Shown here one piece after another: positions 11,740-26,599 of a stretch of DNA of 64,000 nucleotides. Source of the stretch: Metopolophium dirhodum (Eukaryota > Arthropoda > Insecta > Hemiptera > Aphididae); contig NC_083563.1 of NCBI RefSeq assembly GCF_019925205.1, forward strand, positions 12,161,228 to 12,225,227. Reading direction: 5' to 3'. The stretch's first letter is position 1; each line of letters opens with the position of its first letter. A program made the translations under genes and the position numbers. Under the pieces are notes generated by a model that saw only the letters and a program-made list of their open reading frames with translations, did no database searches and had not been told where the DNA came from.

Positions 11740-14501
11740 CTCGTCATTAATCATAAACTGTAATAGATGTTACGATTTTACGAATATGGAATAATCATTA
11801 GCACGATTTGTTGGGATGCGGAAGCTGTTCTCTCCCGATTCTATTACCCTCTGATCCTATCCACAGCCGTAGAGTTATATAATTAAATTTAGGTATTTTG
11901 TATTTGTATGATGGTATAAATGTTTAGTCACAGTCACCGGCTGTAACGGCTGTTATTCAGTTATAATCGAACCGATATTTTGTGTCTAGATAATCTATAT
12001 AATAAATATTATAATCATAAGTTATACATGGCTTGAATATAGTGGTAAATTGTAGGATGGGATTTATTTAATATGAACGTCAAAACCAAATAAAAGTGGT
12101 TTGTTAATTTGTAAGTAAAAAAAGAGAATAAAATAATGTTTAAAATTAGGTTGAGCTGATGTATAAAAAGTCATACTTTCGAGTTGAAATCACGTGACAA
12201 AATGCCATACGGTATATTTAATATATTATTATATTATGGTGCTCGGTGCTGTAATCACTCGGAACTAATTATGCGGTTCCATAAAAAGTTATCTTTCAAA
12301 TATCAACACGCACTAATGACCACCGCCAATACACACACACACACAGCACAGCACACATATTAAAAATACAAGGCACCTACCTATATATTAAACTAGATAA
12401 TAACGCTCGTCAACGTTTACGGTCGACCAGCACAAATATAAATAATATATATATGACATTAAACGTATATAAAAAAATGAGTCTACTATGATTTATGGCC
12501 ATAATAGAAAGAAAATCTTGAGGTTAAAAAGTAAAAAGTACCTAATATTGATTGTTCGTTCATTTAAAATACAATATAATATTTTCTAATAAAAGTATTA
12601 AGTACACCTGTAAAATGTATTATAGTTATTTTATCGAGATGAACAATTTATTATTTTACACTAAATCGAAACAACATCTCAGGCAGTTCATGCATACCAT
12701 CAGAAATGACTGGAAAGTACCTGCACCTACCTACTATTGCGTTATGACAAAGCCCATAAAGACCTGCAAATGATCACCCATATGGTGCGTTTGGTTCTCA
12801 AAAAGATTTTGTGATTAATTTGCGAATCAATTACTCCGACCTACTATTAAATTACATTTAATCTACTTTTAATAACAATAATAACAGAAGTTCATATTTC
12901 AAATATAAATAGGTATAAATCCTGGATAAATTTCTGCTATTGTTTATATCGAAATTTAACGCAAAACGTTTTAATCGTTAATTGCAATTATATCTTTGAG
13001 TATAAAATTATAAAAATTGAAAAGTAATGATCAATCGAATACGGCCGACTAAGAAAGAAATATTAAAAAATATTATAACTATTCGCATAACTACACTTAT
13101 TTTACTGTCTTATAATATATTTTTATTATTATACACAAATTTCCAATCGAATTAATCGTAAACTACAATACAAGGATGATTTATACACCCGATGAGAAAT
13201 TATAATATTAATACCGCTTGAAACCTTAAAATATATTTATGAAGCTAAAAAAATTAGAAACGTTTTTAAGTATTGAATAATTGAAACATGTGCAATTTTC
13301 ACGTGTTTCTGAAGTCATATTGGACGGCAGTAGCATAAATTCCTAATAGATGAATAAAATTGCATCTAAATTTCTATGGTCCACATAGTTTGTTAGAACC
13401 TAATATTGCTATCTATTCCTAAAAAATAAAAATAATTCTCGTCCATCATTGAATCATTGATACTTGTATACGAATGTAGAATGATACATTATTGGTACGC
13501 CAGTTTTTTTAGTAGGTAAAAAAAATAAAATATGTCTTTACCACCTGTTAAATCTCCTAGTATCCAGAAAAACGTAATATGCATTTTATATTATATAGGT
13601 ATAGTCATATAGGTACATGTATATATGGCTGAAGTAGTGATGTATCGTAATTTAAGTGTTTTGTTAGGATTTACAAACATTTTTTAAAAATGTAGAATGA
13701 ACCTTTTTTATATTATTCTAGAATAATATAGAAATATATTATTATTAGTTAGAAAATGTAAATACTTGTAAAAAGTAACGTTCAAAAAACAGAGAAATGT
13801 GCATTGTTTACGTTGGAATATTGTAATTTTGCTCATGCTAAATGCTACCTACTACAAAAAAAAAAAACTGTACACTTTACCTGACTGCATGACGCCAAAT
13901 AAAAGCTAAGTGCGCTACTTTCAACCACTTGTAGAACTATCCGAAATTATTCAATGGTGAACGCTACAATAAAACTACTCAACATTAAAAAAAGAAATTA
14001 TCTCGTCATGACACAAGCTAGCACATTTCTTTTTAATCCATACAACGTCAATACGCTTTCAGCGTAATAGTATACAAAATATTATCGTGTTCAACAGCGA
14101 CGATAAAAATTACAATCGGCACATTAACACATTAACCTAACCTTAACGTGAGGTTAACATAATATTTCAATGTGTATACATAAAACATCTCAACATAATA
14201 AATATATGTATATTAAACGCATTTATAATTTAATGGTTATGTTTGGATTTCAAGTTCACACCGACGCAACGCGCACGAATATTACATAGGTATGTACATA
14301 ATACACATAAACAGCATAATATTATTATAAACGTGCGCGCGGTGATCGTTAACTCTAATGATTTCTTGAGTTTGAGAAAATATTGCGAAGAAATTCTTTT
14401 GAACAACATAAAAGCTTCGTAATAATATCGATCAGTCTTTAACGAAAAAAAAATACATTGATGAATAAAAATCACTATTTATACCAGTGTTACCTATGTC
14501 C

Positions 14502-14523
14502 TATATATATATATATATATATA
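14502..14523. repeat. (TA)n microsatellite
   Basis: Eleven uninterrupted TA units lie in the 8-kb calpain intron. Confidence 0.95.
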
Positions 14524-15155
14524 CGATTGCGGACGATATTATTATGGTACAATTACGGCAAAGAGCTACAAAAATCACACAAAGATGGACGAATTCTAAA
14601 AGGTACATATTATTGTTAAATATTGTATGTATTAAACATTATGAATTAGTTTTGTACAATACCTTTCTTACAAATAATTGTTTATGATTTAATACCTGTT
14701 ATTTTATATTTATACATATTTCATTCATTAGTATAGTCAATTTCATTACATTGTTTAAATGTTATAGACTATTACTTTATTTAGTAAAGTGTCACTCCTG
14801 GATTTAATTGGATATGAAAACTTAGTAAGTAGCAATAGAATTAATTCACAATAATCATGTTGTTTTTGAGTAAAATTGTTTATCTTTATTGTCAAGTCAC
14901 AATCGTCCACAATCGTTACATGAAAATGAGTAAAGCAATCGCATCATTTTGTGCCCATTTGGAAAACAGACGGTCTTTGTGTAGGTATAAATTCTGCAGC
15001 CAGTATTCGGGGGTTTCTCTGGCGTCGAAATAATTCGGTCACCGCTGGTTACCACGAAAACCCCGTTTGCCTACTCCCTGGAGAACATTACGGATATCAA
15101 TAATTAAAATTGACCAAACGCCGTAGACATGAACTCACTTACACACATACACGCG

Positions 15156-15176
15156 CACACACACACACACACACAC
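15156..15176. repeat. (CA)n microsatellite
   Basis: About ten CA units are preceded by an interrupted ACACGCG segment. The tract makes a His/Thr-rich shadow frame. Confidence 0.95.
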
Positions 15177-18100
15177 TTACATTCACACACCTTCAACGGT
15201 TCATCTCCACGACGTCCTCCGAATGATTTACGACTTAGAAGCGTTCTGCGACGGTCTAACGAATTAAACGCAGGCGTTTCGTCTCTTACTCTCCCTCTCT
15301 ATCAGCCAGGTTAGATATTATTATTTTGTCGTTTTTTCCTCTCCGCTTATCTCGCACTGTGTTTCTATGTGATCACACGAAATCTGCGATTATACGTCGA
15401 TAATAAAGACATCTTACCACATCCTTCTTTGTACGCACGCCACACCAGCTGACTATAGGCAACTCGCGGGATGTCGGATAATAATAAATTATCGACAAAC
15501 TGTCACGTCATAACTAACAATATTCGAAACGAGACCCGCGAGACGTGTGACGACACGCCCAACAGTAGTGCCAATAATTATTTATAATTCAATATGTTAT
15601 TATGTCCGTTTGACCTATCACATATTAAAACATTATAATAATATTATATAAACAATAAATAATATATTGACACAGACGAAGTGATAATAATAATACTAAT
15701 GTATTTGATACGATGTGTAGTCCATCCGCCTGCACCGTGGCAGTCTACCTTCCGCCGGTGAACTGATCGGTTGGATGAAATATATATGTATCAGTGGTGT
15801 TTCCATAGGTCATATACTATATAATATAAATTATTAATATTATGCTGGGGTTACATAAGTACATAATAAACGCCAAAAGCAATTAACGAATAAAAACATA
15901 ATACGTAGACCCGGGAGAGGTCCTGCGTACTATTGCAGTCGACCTTTTTCACTGAACATCGGTAGAGAAGTTTGAATGTCGTCTGACTAGGTCGACATTG
16001 AATATAATAGATTGCGCACCATCTACAGGTTTGTTCGTAGAACATTTTATTACCTTGTTGGATGAATTGATTGTTATACATTTTGTATAGATTTTGAGAA
16101 GAAAATGTAATTTTATTTTTAATTATATTTAATTTGTGATCATTGCACCTACCCCCCTCTTATTATCTATCAGTATAAAATATTCATGGTCAGACACTCA
16201 ACGGCTCATTAAATCTCAATAAAGTTGGTCATCGAGTATATTACATATTATCATCATATGCCATATGCGTGAAACTACAAAAGACGTATAACAATATGAT
16301 ATCGGCCTCTAATTTGCTATTGGAATCCACCCCCAAAGTTTCCAATTCGTTACCAGAATCACCCTCAAAGTTAAAGACTTTAAGTATAAAATATGTAAGA
16401 AGAAACAGAAAAAAACCGAACATATCATCACTGTAAAACCAATAGGAACATTCATCGAGTTCATGAAAAAGTATCCACTTGAGTTTATTTTATAGCGTTT
16501 ACGATGTGTAAAAAATGATTTTTATTTCATTAAATGCTGGTAAACTTATCGTAAAAAGGTCTAAAAACGGTAATTGTATATATCCACTTCACTGCCACAC
16601 GCACGCTATAATAATACATTCTAATTTGTCCTGTTGTAATATTATTTATGTTAAATAAGATGCTATAATAATAATATTATAATAACATATTATGTATAGG
16701 TACCGTATTTCTATCATCTCCGTAACGTTTACAGGGCGCCAAGCACCCGTTAAAACAAAACCATAGACCGTGTTTGAAAAAAAAAAGTAATCATAATAAT
16801 AAAAACAAGTAAATTACGGTGTATTGACCTATTATAAAAACGTACATAAGATATACAGAAAAAAATTGAACGCTATTCGTTTTTCTACGGTTTTATTGTA
16901 TTAATTACTTCATTTAATTGTACAACGTAAGTGAGAAAACATAATATAACAACTGCAGTTATATTGCCCATTAAATTTAATAATTAACACGTGAACGCTT
17001 GTTCTGAGCGTGCATATACGTGTTTGAGAGTATGCTTATAAAATATATATTTTTTTTGATGCGCAAGGGAAGAATAATATTATATAACCAAACGATTAGC
17101 AATAATTGTGAAAACGCGATGTTCACACTGCAGAGTTTTAAGCTGACGATGACGAAAACGTACGATATATTTTAGTCAATATGCAAAATAAAGTAAACGT
17201 TTTGATTTCGGGTTTTTATATTTTGATTCGTATGAAAACGAATCATCAAACATACATTTCTCCGAAATCGTTTTTACGTTGGTGGGCTTCACTTCGGATG
17301 GACACCATGCGCGTTCTTCGGATAAAGTTGACATAAAAACACGATACACTGCGATAATGACGTTATGAACGTTTTTTGAATATGTAAACAAAGACAGTGT
17401 AACGGGGTTATAAACTGCAGCGAGTAAATCTATGTTTCCATATGAATTTTTACCCGGTGCCGTTTCCGGGGATGCTATTAAGAGATATAATATGTGACGT
17501 TTGCTTGTACAATAATAGATATTACGATAGTTAACTCTTTAATCAGAATTTTATTTTTGAAAATGTTAAATTTCGTCCTTCGTGTATGAATTTTTATATT
17601 TTTTTACGTATTTTTATTACGTACATATTATGTTGTATTATCATAGTTAAATATTTTCCTCGACAAGTAAGACATTTCACAGCATAATTATTATGATATT
17701 TAAACACGTTCTATCACTTGAGTGAGATATTATCGCCAATGAGGTTGAACAACGCGTGCGACACATATGCGTGCGTGCACAGACACACGCACGTGCGACG
17801 GATTTGGCAACAATCTCTAAACGATTGCAATCGGGCTGTATAATAATATAATAGGTATATACCATTATCGGAGTTCGGGAATCATAGCAAATTATTGCAT
17901 AACCGCGTATCGGATGTAGTGAAAATAACAGATTAAAAAAATTCAAAGAAAGAAGAATTTCATTTTACGTATTTTAAGGGTCTTGCGAATTGTTACGTTG
18001 AGGTATAATAATATGCTCTAACGATTTTCCACACAGATATCTCGTGTTACTCATCGTAGATAAATTGTCAAAAATGAAATAATTTAAAATTGTCACACAG

Positions 18101-18490
18101 GCAGATCAAAAATATTAGACCGGATATTTATCAAGCCTCGAATAGTTCGAACACTTTATCATAATAATAATAATAATATATCAAAAATATTTTTCGTACT
18201 ATTATGGACTATGAATTATTTTTTAATAAATTACTTTTTTTTTATTAAATAATTTACAAATCGACAAAAAGAAGAAAATCTCTTCTTTTAATTTATATTC
18301 AAAATAATAAGAAATATATAAGACGTGTTGCGGCCAAATTTTTTAACAAGTCGATAATAATTTAACGACCTTATAATATATTGTAGTGCTACATCAATAA
18401 GTGCCGAACCACGAATTTATTACGAGCGTAAAAATAACGCATAATTATATCGTATAATATATTGTAATAATAAAATGATATTATGCTCAC

Positions 18491-18662
18491 GTGCGGTCGC
18501 ATCCATACGATTGGTTGAACTGCAGGCCTCTTGTTCCTGTACAGGCACTTGGGTCCGGCCGCAAAGTCGGGATCCTCGAACAGGGCGCCTCGTTCACGAC
18601 ACGAACGGCGCACCGCGTGATAGTTGGGCTGCTGCCTTGGCCTCTCCACAGTCCAATAACCC
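18491..18662 (-). CDS. Calpain-like gene, exon for N-terminal segment (LFEDPDF / WMRPH)
   Basis: This is an internal coding exon of 172 nt. The acceptor is TTGTTTCAG/GG and the donor is CGCAC/GTGAGC. The first base completes a codon begun in the 39-kb exon, and the exon ends exactly on a codon boundary (His). It encodes 57 full codons beginning GYWTVERPRQQPNYHAVRRS and including RGALFEDPDFAA, KCLYRNKRP and VWMRPH. Classical calpains have the same order just before the protease core: a Cys-Arg-x-x-G start, then (T/P)LFEDPxFPA, a KxLF stretch, and (W/F)xRPHE. The Glu of RPHE is the first codon of the exon at 10476, which confirms the junction. The exon is GC-rich compared with its flanks, and all three minus frames are open across much of it. 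Only this frame gives calpain motifs. Calpain family assignment is firm; subfamily is inferred from the next exon. Confidence 0.92.
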
Positions 18663-18839
18663 CTGAAACAACCAGATCGTTGTATATTGTATACTGTGCC
18701 AGACTTGCGAGTCCGCGGACGGAGTGATTTGCGTAGCTGCGCAATGCGATACGAATTCGTGTAGGGCTTTGCGCATTTTTTCATTAGATATACCTATATG
18801 TTGTTCATAATATAGGTACGTATTCAGCCCAAAGTAGTC

Positions 18840-18975
18840 TTGTTAAAGATACTTTTAAAATTGTATTTAAATACAGATACAAATACATCCATTCAGAAAG
18901 TATTTAAGAACAAAATATAAATACTTGCAATGTATTTAAATACTTTTCAAATACTTTTTTTTATTTTACTTTTCC
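18840..18975. repeat. AAATAC-rich dispersed repeat, copy 1
   Basis: This is a dense array of AAATAC and its inverse GTATTT (for example GTATTTAAATAC and TTTTCAAATACTTTTTT). The same phrases recur at about 19300-19352 in the same order and at about 20868-20945. It resembles degenerate non-autonomous transposon sequence, but no termini or target duplications could be fixed. Confidence 0.5.
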
Positions 18976-19299
18976 ACTAGTTAGTTTGCTAAATTAATTT
19001 TGTAATTACTAATTTAAAATTGTCATGATACATTCACCTAGGTATTACTAGAACATTTTGTACCATTTTCAATTGTATACTGAAAAATTAAAATAAATAA
19101 AACTTGTTATATTATAGAAATTCTTTAATAATAGGTACCTAATTAAACAGTTCTTAATGAAATATAAATGATGTGGATATACAGAGCTAGTGGACAGGAG
19201 TTCTCAACAATTATGAAAGAAAAATATTTTTATAATTTAGAAATAAAATAGTATAATAATTTTCAAAAAAGTGACGACCGACGAATAATTTGTTCGAAT

Positions 19300-19352
19300 T
19301 TTCAAATACAAATACGTCCAAGACAGTATTTAAAATACTTTCCAAATACTTG
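19300..19352. repeat. AAATAC-rich dispersed repeat, copy 2
   Basis: TTTCAAATACAAATACGTCC, then CAGTATTTAAAATACTTTCC and AAATACTT, parallel copy 1 with an internal deletion relative to it. Confidence 0.45.
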
Positions 19353-20867
19353 ACTATATAGGCACGAACATTAATTGTTTCGCGATGCCTGACGCGTGTC
19401 AACACAATCGATTTTTAGTGTGTACACTCTTTCGTACAGAAAAAAATCGAATTCTCGTTGTTTCTCGTAAACTTGCGGGCGACGTGAATACTTGTTGGTT
19501 TTCATTATTGCATTTGCAGAGATCAGAGGCAAAAACCGTTGAAACACGGGCCTGCGAGTTAAAATATATCTACAAGGTGATATGTTATGTAAATACCTAT
19601 ATTATTATACTAACCAGTAACCGTAACATTATTGTAATTGAAATTATAGAAAACTGTGAATTATATCAAAAAATTAAATCGGTTTCAAACGGATGCCATC
19701 GGTTATACGATGTAGATGTATAATTATGTATATTGCAATGCGCCTATTGATATTGCGTTCAACAATGTCTTCTAAAATTAAAAATTATTTTAAAAATCAG
19801 TAAAATATGATATGTCAGTTCTAGATCAAATGCGCATACGATTTACGACATAACGTCTAAATATCACTACCTACCTAATCTTAAGTAATTGTTTAAGAAA
19901 AGTCTAGACTAGGTATGGTAAAATAGTTATAATATTGTATACCTTTTACCATGTACCGCAATGTTTATAATAATTCTTCGCGGTCATGCATTTAACGAAA
20001 ATAATACACGTTATTACACGACGACAATAAACTGAAGGTAATGACGATTAAAAGTTATTGGCTTCTAGGTATCTGTCCTACTGGCTACTATTATATACCT
20101 AGGTCGAATATGATAGGCACTACACCTACCAATGCATTATGATGATTTATGATATATTATTATAATAACGGTAAAACGTATTTAACGCGAAATGATGGGT
20201 ACCTTACGGTACCTAGGTATACGGGGCCGTAGCTACCTATACGCTATGGTATTATTTTCTACGTTTTCACTATATCCGGTCTCCGGAAAACCGTAGGTAA
20301 TTTGTATAATCGTTTTAATTACATAAATACACGTACCTAACTTGCAAGTGTGACGTAAATAATATGTTATATATACATATAATATATAAATATTATTATT
20401 TAACGTACGCACAATATGCATAATATTATGTATACTATATTATTGCTACCTACGCTTGTTATTAATATCTCAAGGCGACGAAGCATCATTATTATTATGA
20501 TTGCGCATGCAAAATTTTTTTTTAAAAATGTTAGGTAGGTCGAGTGCATGCGCGCCCATCGAAATTAAGACAATAACGCACTATTATAATAGTATAATAA
20601 CAGTACCCATCTCTATTGTCGTTTTTATACGTATGGATTATAATTATTATAACATTATGCTGACGGGCGGAATATTTGCGCATTTTTCATAGTAAGCGGT
20701 AACCGTGTTTCGTAATAGCGCAGTGCAGTCTGCAGTTTCAATACAATGTCAATATGACTCAAATTTCAGTAAGCAATAATAAACAATAATTATATAATAT
20801 GTTGACACTAATTTCAAATTTTCTCGAAGAAAAGCATTATTGTTTCAACATTTAAAACAAAAACTTA

Positions 20868-20945
20868 AAAGTATTTTTAAAGTATTTGAAATACTTTATT
20901 CGGAATACTATTTTTTATAAGTATTCGAGTATTTATTCCAAATTC
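20868..20945. repeat. AAATAC-rich dispersed repeat, copy 3
   Basis: AAAGTATTTTTAAAGTATTT, then GAAATACTTTATTCGGAATA and AAGTATTCGAGTATTTATTC, carry the same words. GTATTTGAAATAC is itself palindromic, so orientation is ambiguous. Copies 1 and 3 could be the two ends of a single degraded insertion of about 2.1 kb. Confidence 0.4.
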
Positions 20946-23900
20946 TTTTCAAAATTATTCGCCCAAATCTGCGTGTTTGTATAAATAAAATATTTGACCG
21001 GACGAATGTTTTGAGAACGAATTTCCACACGTAAACGTAATATGCACCTAATACCTATTTCAGTAGTAAAAATGGATTTTATAGTATGGAACGCGATACA
21101 TTGTCAGATTTATCATTTTGAGCACACCTCATCACCTCTTATATTGTGGCTAATCCATTTATATCGTTCGTTATTTTTGTATATTTTGGATAATATCCAT
21201 TTTCGTTATCAATTGTTTCCTCAGAAAATCGTTGGGAAACTGTATTGTGTACAACAACGATTTGTTTCATTGCCACACCTAACAATCAATAAAATAATAC
21301 AAACACGTACAAAAGCGTTCGGCTGGAACAGTATTAGGTACCTACCTATAATAATAAATCTGCGACTTTTTCCGTCCATCACCTTCGTCGAGATCCACCG
21401 ATCACGCTGTACAAAATAATTCACGAACCACTCCATCCATCCTTAAATTCACGATGTGAGAACATATTTTTCCATACAGATAATCTGCTCCATTTAAAAA
21501 CGTATTTAAATAAATATCTGCAGACCAAATGTTAGAACGAATTTCTAAATTAATGCCAGCTTGCAATACAAATTAATAGGACGTATTGTATCAATTGTCG
21601 ATAGTTGTCAAATATTGAATGTACCTATAATACTGTGTACAGCTTTTATTGCGGTATATTCATCTATATTTTTGATACTTAAGGTTTATTTTTATCTGCT
21701 GTTGACTAGGTAATCGATTAAATATTTAGTATATATTTTAAACATATCAATCGTGTTTATCGTAATAGTTCATTTTTACGTTCCAAGTATAATGTAATAC
21801 TATTATGTAATTAATAATACCTACATAGTATTATTATAATGTAATTTTAATATTTAAATGGTGTACCTATATTAATAACTTCTAATTTAACTCTCGCTTC
21901 AAAACAATATTTGTAACACACAAATATCTTTATGAGTTAGTTTTACGTTGAATTTAACCAATAGTTGAGCAATAACCAATAAATATTCTTCGAAGGATAA
22001 AAAAAGTAGTTTCATCATTAGAGAATAAACGTGCTCATCAGTGAAACCATTACTTGCGATACCGCCGGCTGTTATAATATCAACCTATTATATTATTATA
22101 TATTTTTATAACATTTTTACAATAAATTGTATCATTTTAGCTTATTAGATATAGGCACTTTATTGACTATCGCTCTTGTCTGTTATAATATTATTATTGC
22201 ATTTTTTAAACAATACAAGTACCTATGAAGATGATGCAATATATGCAAAAAGATTGCAGTTACACATTGTACATACAACAAAATAGTTCCCGTAAGTACC
22301 CTAAATTGAATTTATTGTCAATAAAATATACCTAAAAACATAGCACAAATATACAGTACAAGTTGAACAATTTATAAATTGGACGTATTTGATTTATGTG
22401 CATATAGGTACGACTTATACCTATAAAATGGGTCTCAGTGTAAATAAACGATATACGCTATGAATAATAATAATATATTATGATAAATTAAATTATCTAT
22501 TTATACGCTCGTAAAAAACGAATTGTTGTTGTATAATATTATGTACGAGTTAAATATAGACTATAGATATTCATATTAATTAAGCTTGTGAATATATATA
22601 AAATTAATATGGCGTAAATATGTTTTTAATTGCCATGATAAAACAAAATTTAAATTTAATGTAATGTTATTTTATTTATTTATTAAATATTGTCATTGGT
22701 AAATGCCCAATTATAGAAAGAAATAACATTGAATATACAGTGTAATACATTTTAAAATTAGAAACTCGTGAGTAATAATATAATGTACCTTTAAGTCAAA
22801 TCCATTTAGTGAAATCGATCTTTTCATTAACTGCAGTTATCTGGATAGTAAACTTCATCGATATTGTACATTTTAACGAAATTACATAATATTATGGTTT
22901 TCAATTTCATGAAACGGACAATACCAATATTGTACACTTTCTGCAGTATAATTATTGTAAGTTATTTCAACTAAATTTGACTATATTGTTTTACGAACAA
23001 AAATACAACAATATTTTATAAAATGACTGTAAATAATATTGTCGTTGATCTTGTTTACCACTTTTTGAATAAATTATATTAAAGAATACCTATTACAATT
23101 TATTTGTATCAAGTAATTTTTTATATTGATATAAGTCTTAAGACGCGTGTTAACAATTATATTTAATTTAACTGACTTGTTTTTTTTAAATTCCAAAATT
23201 ACTTATCACTTATCAGTCATTAATTGTAAAAGAGCACATAATATTAGATGTAAAATCGACATAATAAAATTGTTTACAACTTAAAACTAGTTGAAATTAA
23301 TTTATAATTATTAGCAGTCTCATTTATAATTACCTAATAAATGTATTAAAAATAATATAAAAATCAATGATATTATACTTTTGTTCATGGAACAATATAG
23401 GTAAATAAAGTTTAAATAACTCACAATAATTTGTCGTAGGTACACAAAGTGTGCAATATAAATGTTGTCCATATTATGCATTTTTGTTAAAATTCCCTAT
23501 CTACAGTGTGCATTTCTTCTACCTGTACATTCAGTTCATGAAATGATTTACTGAATTAAGCGGATGCGACATAATGTATATATTAATATTTTTTTGAAAC
23601 TCATTTTATTAAATCAAATACATTATTATTTTTAAATATGAGAATATATTATTATGTACATTGATGAAAAAAAAAATACTAGTCCTACACGAGTTGTGAC
23701 TGTTATTGCGATCTAAAACCACGTTGTAGTATACCAATATACCATATTATGCCTATGTAGATAATAATAAATAATAATATATAGCACATAATATATAATA
23801 CCCGTTTAGCACTATATTATGTACATTGTACGATGCACCTAGGTATGTAGTTAATAGCATATTATTATAGCGGTGAAAAATAAAATACGAAGAGATTGAA

Positions 23901-24879
23901 TTTATAAACTCATAAAATGAGATAAATCACTGTGGCCCATTTTTCGAATCATTAACGTTGGATTAGAAAATATGTATTGTACTCGAAAAATATACTCGCG
24001 GCTTATAAGTATACCTAGGTAATAATATATACACGGACAGCGGGCCTACCTATACGTAACAAAAAAAAAAAAACCGTAGCGATACGAATTGGCGGTGTTT
24101 ATACTGCGGGCAAGGGGTGCTAAATACGGATTTTCTTCTTGTATTTGCCAATTGGGTGTATATACATAGATATATATTTATATATAAACGTCACATCGAA
24201 AACATTAAACGCGTTATTACACACAAGCTCTGCAGCTGTAGTATTACTGTACACAGACATTTATTGCGTTATCGCTTCGCGAATAACACGCGGATGTAAT
24301 TGTAGGCGGTATATTATACATAGGTGGTACTTAATTATTGTTTCTGCCGCACGAGACAATGGTCGTGGCCGGTGATTTAGGTTAGTTATGAACCGTTCAG
24401 ATAATAGGACGTCTTCAATAGAAAATAAATCACGATGATAACGAAAATAAATAAATGGTGTAGGTAACGGGGTAAAATTATTTGATAATAATAATTTATA
24501 TCTACCTATATATTATCATTAAAGCGCCCAAAACGGAGATTTCAATCCGAAAACGCGAGGTGGAAAACGACCGCTTCCGGAAATATCGGCTGAATAAAAA
24601 AACCAATCGCGGTGTGATCCGATACCTTCCTATATTATAATCTACGGGAATCTTCATATTATACTTATGTATACGTCATAATATATACTATTATTTATAT
24701 ATAAGGCTGATGGTCATTAACGAGGTAAAAAGTTAAATTCAAGTCAAAAAGTCAATTTGGCTTTAACTTTTTCTTATTGACGCACAGTTGAACTTCACTT
24801 AACTGAGTCAAAAAAAAAAAATTATTTACTTGCTACTCAGCTTTGTATAATTCGTATTATATTTATTTGGGTGGACGCA

Positions 24880-26240
24880 GTGGACAATTTTCGACGACAG
24901 AACACGACTACTTCGCGGGCGTTTTAGTGTAATGTTGCGCGGGAGGGGGTTGGGGTGAGAAAAAATTTGCTGCGGACGTAATTATTTCTGACAACAGCCA
25001 GGGCGTTGCGTACAAAATAATAGCCGATCTATATATAATATAATATTAAGATCCAACAGTCATCGCGTCGCCGTCGTATACACAGAGATGGTCGGTCGCC
25101 CGTGATCTATCGTCTTCGACCGCGGACGAAAGTATTTCGAAGTCGTCAACATAATATAAGCCAAGACCGGCCTCGGTCCACCTTCTCTTCTCCGCGACAG
25201 CGTGTGCGTATAATATTATATTATTGTATATTATTTTATGTAGAAAAATATAATATATAACAACGTACGCACGCGCGAGCATGCAGTGCACAGACTCTTC
25301 GGCCCTTCACGCGACCGCCGCGGAAGCGTTTCCCGTTATCTCCTGCCGCACACCAGCCGCCGCGCCGCCACTGATGACCACCGCGCACTCGAAATGTACA
25401 GTTAGCAACGCGGAAACAGGTCCGGTTTTGATCCGTGCGGGCAAGTCTCCGCGTCGTCGGCGTGTTAAAAGAATAATAATAATATGTGAAATGACAAACA
25501 CAATAATAATAATATCCGCCGGTGGAAAGGCGTTGGTGGCGGCGAGAGGGGGGGGGGGGCAGGAATGCGCGGACAGCTCGCCATTATTTCGAAACTACTC
25601 GGCACCGCAAAAGAGATCGAGACTACACGCTGCGGCGTATAGTCTAATAATATTATAATAACGGAAGGTTATCATCATTATATTTTTCGCTTACATCTAT
25701 TATTGTATATTTTATACTAAATGCCTATTTTGATAACAAAATATATATTTATAATTTTTATCGATTTATAAAATATCAATGTGAAAACGTCCTTATTATA
25801 CAAATAGTTATAATAATAAATATTGATCGTGTCATACACTTGGTGCATCGTTTGACTTTGAGCGGCGCTTATTGTATAGCTGTATGCACCGGTGCACTGT
25901 GCACGATAATCTAAGACCGCGGTGCACACGCGATAATACGCGTAGGCACCGTGCGTAGCCTCGCCACGTGACGGCTGGCGCAAATTCACCACACTTTTGC
26001 CTGCATGCATAGAGTGTAGACCCCGTGCATAATAATAGTATATACGATTTAACCATTAATAAAATAATGACACAACGATAATAATATTAAAACGAATATT
26101 ATAGGCGTTGTACCGCCCATGCAGCATCATATTATGTGAGCGAGCACTCGGTTTGACGTGCAGCAACCAAAGTGCATTCGCGCAGTGCAAGTACGCGTGA
26201 CGACTGCAGCAGCTGCACCGCGGGATGTCGCGAGCTGCAC
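24880..26240. other. GC-rich island inside the large calpain intron
   Basis: Two GC-rich blocks (about 24890-25660 and 25850-26240) interrupt the AT-rich intron. They contain CpG-dense sequence, a 12-G run (25548-25559) and several unrelated open frames of 60-125 codons on both strands. None resembles a known family. An alternative promoter or 5' exon is possible but not shown. Confidence 0.3.
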
Positions 26241-26599
26241 GCACTCATAATAATATTGTAATGTGATATAATGATAAATACGTATAATACCTACGTCGTT
26301 TTTGTACTATTAACTGCCTAAATATATACTATATGATAATAATATAATATGATTAAAATACACGCGTCCCACTGTACAGTTATTCCTACGACAAAATAGC
26401 ATTGTTGTGGTCGTGTAAGTACCTATATAATATTATATTATATACTATAATATATAATTTATTATTATGGGACCAAACCAATTCCTGTGATCTACCGCGG
26501 AAAATGTGATCTACTGACTACTTTTTTATAATATACTCTACTTAAAATAGTAGTGTACTTAATTTACTAAATAGGCCGATGTCATCAAAGTATTATTGC

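Larger units (their letters stand above)
10477..18490 (-). other. Intron of the calpain-like gene (about 8.0 kb)
   Basis: This GT-AG intron (GTGAGC donor, TTCCAG acceptor, read on the minus strand) is phase 0 and splits the RPH/E motif. The interior is AT-rich with no supported exon. It contains a CA tract near 12330-12346, a (TA)n tract at 14502-14523, a CA tract at about 15156-15176, an imperfect 21-bp tandem duplication at 11697-11739, and many short ATAATATT palindromes. Moderately GC-richer patches at about 14950-15070 and 15180-15320 give short open frames but no family match or usable splice pair. Confidence 0.85.

Noticed and set aside
14940..15080. Minus-strand coding-like frame within the 8-kb calpain intron
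   Set aside because: The flanking exons already join in phase within the conserved RPHE motif, and no good donor follows the frame.
18475..18784. Several overlapping open frames on both strands around 18.5-18.7 kb
   Set aside because: Only one minus frame gives calpain motifs with matching splice phases; the others are shadows of that GC-rich exon.
21042..21436. 125-codon plus-strand and 71-codon minus-strand frames
   Set aside because: Composition follows the local AT bias, both strands are open, and no motif or splice evidence was seen.
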